DNA of 34,570 nucleotides from Prevotellaceae bacterium (GTDB lineage: Bacteria > Bacteroidota > Bacteroidia > Bacteroidales > Paludibacteraceae). The position numbers and the translations under genes were made by a program. Positions 33,881-34,570 of this stretch are shown piece by piece. Under the pieces are notes generated by a model. The model was given only the letters and a program-made list of their open reading frames with translations, was not told the DNA's origin and ran no database searches. Location of the stretch: NCBI GenBank assembly GCA_020636675.1, contig JACJXK010000027.1, positions 1-34,570 on the forward strand, in the 5' to 3' direction. How positions within the stretch are numbered: position 1 is the stretch's first letter; every line of letters begins with the position of its first letter.

Positions 33881-34291
33881 ATGACAATCAACATAGGCCT
33901 TTTCTTCCTTCGTGTAGTGAGTTCACTAATGCTATTGAGCCACGGCATCGCAAAAATAGGAATGTTAGCAAGCGGCGATGCCAGCGACTTCTTGAATCCC
34001 ATCGGCATAGGATCAACCTTTTCGCTAATACTCAGCATATTTGCAGAAGTGGGTTGTTCCATACTAGTGATGATTGGATTGAAACCAAGACTATTTGCGC
34101 TACCCATCATCATCAATATGTGGGTGGCCGGCTTCTTGGGGCACATAGGGCAGCCTTACAGCAGCAAAGAAGCGGCATTACTTTATCTGGTTATCTATAT
34201 TTCCATCGCACTGTTAGGCGGAGGAAAATACACTATAGATTACTACCTCAGCAGAAACAAGAACCGAATCAAGAGCAAGAAGGAGATATAA
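33881..34291 (+). CDS. DoxX-family small membrane protein
   Basis: A 136-aa protein with four predicted membrane helices (about 6-25, 44-66, 70-88, 99-116) of the DoxX/YphA type. GLFFLRVVSSLMLLSHGIAKI at the start and FAEVGCSILVMIGLKPRLFALPIIINM are typical; the tail is basic (RNKNRIKSKKEI) and cytoplasmic. Members occur in archaeal quinol oxidases and in many bacterial membrane complexes linked to redox or oxidative stress, but for most the role is unknown. It is divergent from hisA and stands alone in this window. Confidence 0.82.
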   Translation: MTINIGLFFLRVVSSLMLLSHGIAKIGMLASGDASDFLNPIGIGSTFSLILSIFAEVGCSILVMIGLKPRLFALPIIINMWVAGFLGHIGQPYSSKEAALLYLVIYISIALLGGGKYTIDYYLSRNKNRIKSKKEI

Positions 34292-34570
34292 ACATGGGTC
34301 TGTATTGAGTCGGTTGGATAACGATTTCGGCAGAAGAATGTAATTTGTACAAATCCTCTGAATTGGAACACTTCAAGAAGATTAGATTTTGTAGGAATTT
34401 TCCGAATACGATAATTTCCACTGTCCTCCTGCCTGATTTTGCTGTCAATGCGATGCCACACAAGACATCTTGAGCTTTAGCAACAGTAAAAAAATAACTT
34501 CCGCAGATTTCTGCTTACCAAGATTTAAATGCAAAGGGTTTTCTGTTAAAAAGTTGCGGAAGTTATTCTG
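34292..34570. other. Gene-free right edge, possible end of a degraded mobile element
   Basis: About 280 bases after the DoxX gene contain no convincing gene. Two overlapping minus-strand frames near 34243-34463 (one with KIPTKSNLLEVFQ) vaguely resemble a transposase fragment but are too short and unconserved by eye to call. The inverted repeat at 34493-34567 lies at the far end. Confidence 0.4.
34493..34567. repeat. 13-bp perfect inverted repeat AATAACTTCCGCA with 49-base spacer
   Basis: Left arm 34493-34505, right arm 34555-34567, exact complements. The spacing is long for a simple terminator. It may be a transposon end, a recombination site pair or a stem for an RNA. The window stops 3 bases after the right arm, so context is missing. 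Confidence 0.65.

Noticed and set aside
34243..34463. Minus-strand frame as a transposase gene
   Set aside because: Too short, no start-site support, and resemblance to transposases is only a few residues; kept as a note only.
1..34570. tRNA, rRNA or CRISPR features
   Set aside because: No cloverleaf-type sequence, rRNA landmark or regularly spaced repeat was seen when reading the spacers.

Overview
The window looks like chromosomal DNA of a Bacteroidales bacterium that degrades plant fibre, most likely from a gut or rumen. Four things support this. Several genes carry the Bacteroidetes sigma-ABfr promoter signature (TTTG, 19 bases, TAnnTTTG). There is a TonB-dependent receptor paired with a DUF4249 lipoprotein. 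One secreted glycosidase ends in a type IX secretion sorting domain. The AAA-ATPase-like/DUF1703 and DUF4834 families are typical of the phylum. Coding DNA is moderately AT-rich and intergenic DNA strongly so.

Region 1 (1-6988, all minus strand) is the upstream half of a contractile injection system operon of the extracellular (eCIS)/Bacteroidales type. In transcription order it holds a tail-terminator-like DUF4255 protein, an unrecognised 263-aa protein, the sheath, two tube proteins, a 56-aa DUF5908-type protein not previously called, a LysM tube/baseplate adaptor, a VgrG-like spike and a PAAR tip cut by the window edge. Baseplate, ATPase and cargo genes should lie beyond position 1. A structured RNA-like element (5598-5661) sits between the 263-aa gene and the sheath gene. 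Region 2 (6989-7954) is an AT-rich leader followed by a decayed ISXO2-like (IS1595 family) transposase.

Region 3 (8085-14935) has an AGCS Na+/amino-acid symporter, a TonB receptor-DUF4249 pair behind a near-ideal promoter, and an AAA-ATPase-like protein with a C-terminal nuclease-like fold and patchy base composition. Region 4 (15257-19775, plus strand) is a tight housekeeping operon: RlmD rRNA methyltransferase, membrane metallophosphoesterase, Nif3-like protein and a CT398-like zinc-ribbon coiled coil, closed by a strong terminator.

Region 5 (20281-27589, minus strand) is a compact cello-oligosaccharide locus without SusC/SusD: a T9SS-exported GH5 enzyme, a cytoplasmic GH94 cellobiose phosphorylase, a GH5 lipoprotein and a GPH-family sugar symporter with a roughly 100-aa periplasmic insert. 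The likely flow is cleavage of beta-glucan outside and at the envelope, symport of cellobiose, then phosphorolysis to glucose 1-phosphate and glucose. Glycolysis is represented nearby by gpmI.

Region 6 (28078-34570) holds an NlpC/P60 lipoprotein lacking the usual catalytic histidines, gpmI with a DUF4834 gene upstream, and a hisA-hisI-ftsE-metF operon. Its HisIE-like protein has a badly eroded HisE half. A DoxX-like membrane protein follows, and a 13-bp inverted repeat lies at the right edge. No rRNA, tRNA or CRISPR array was seen.
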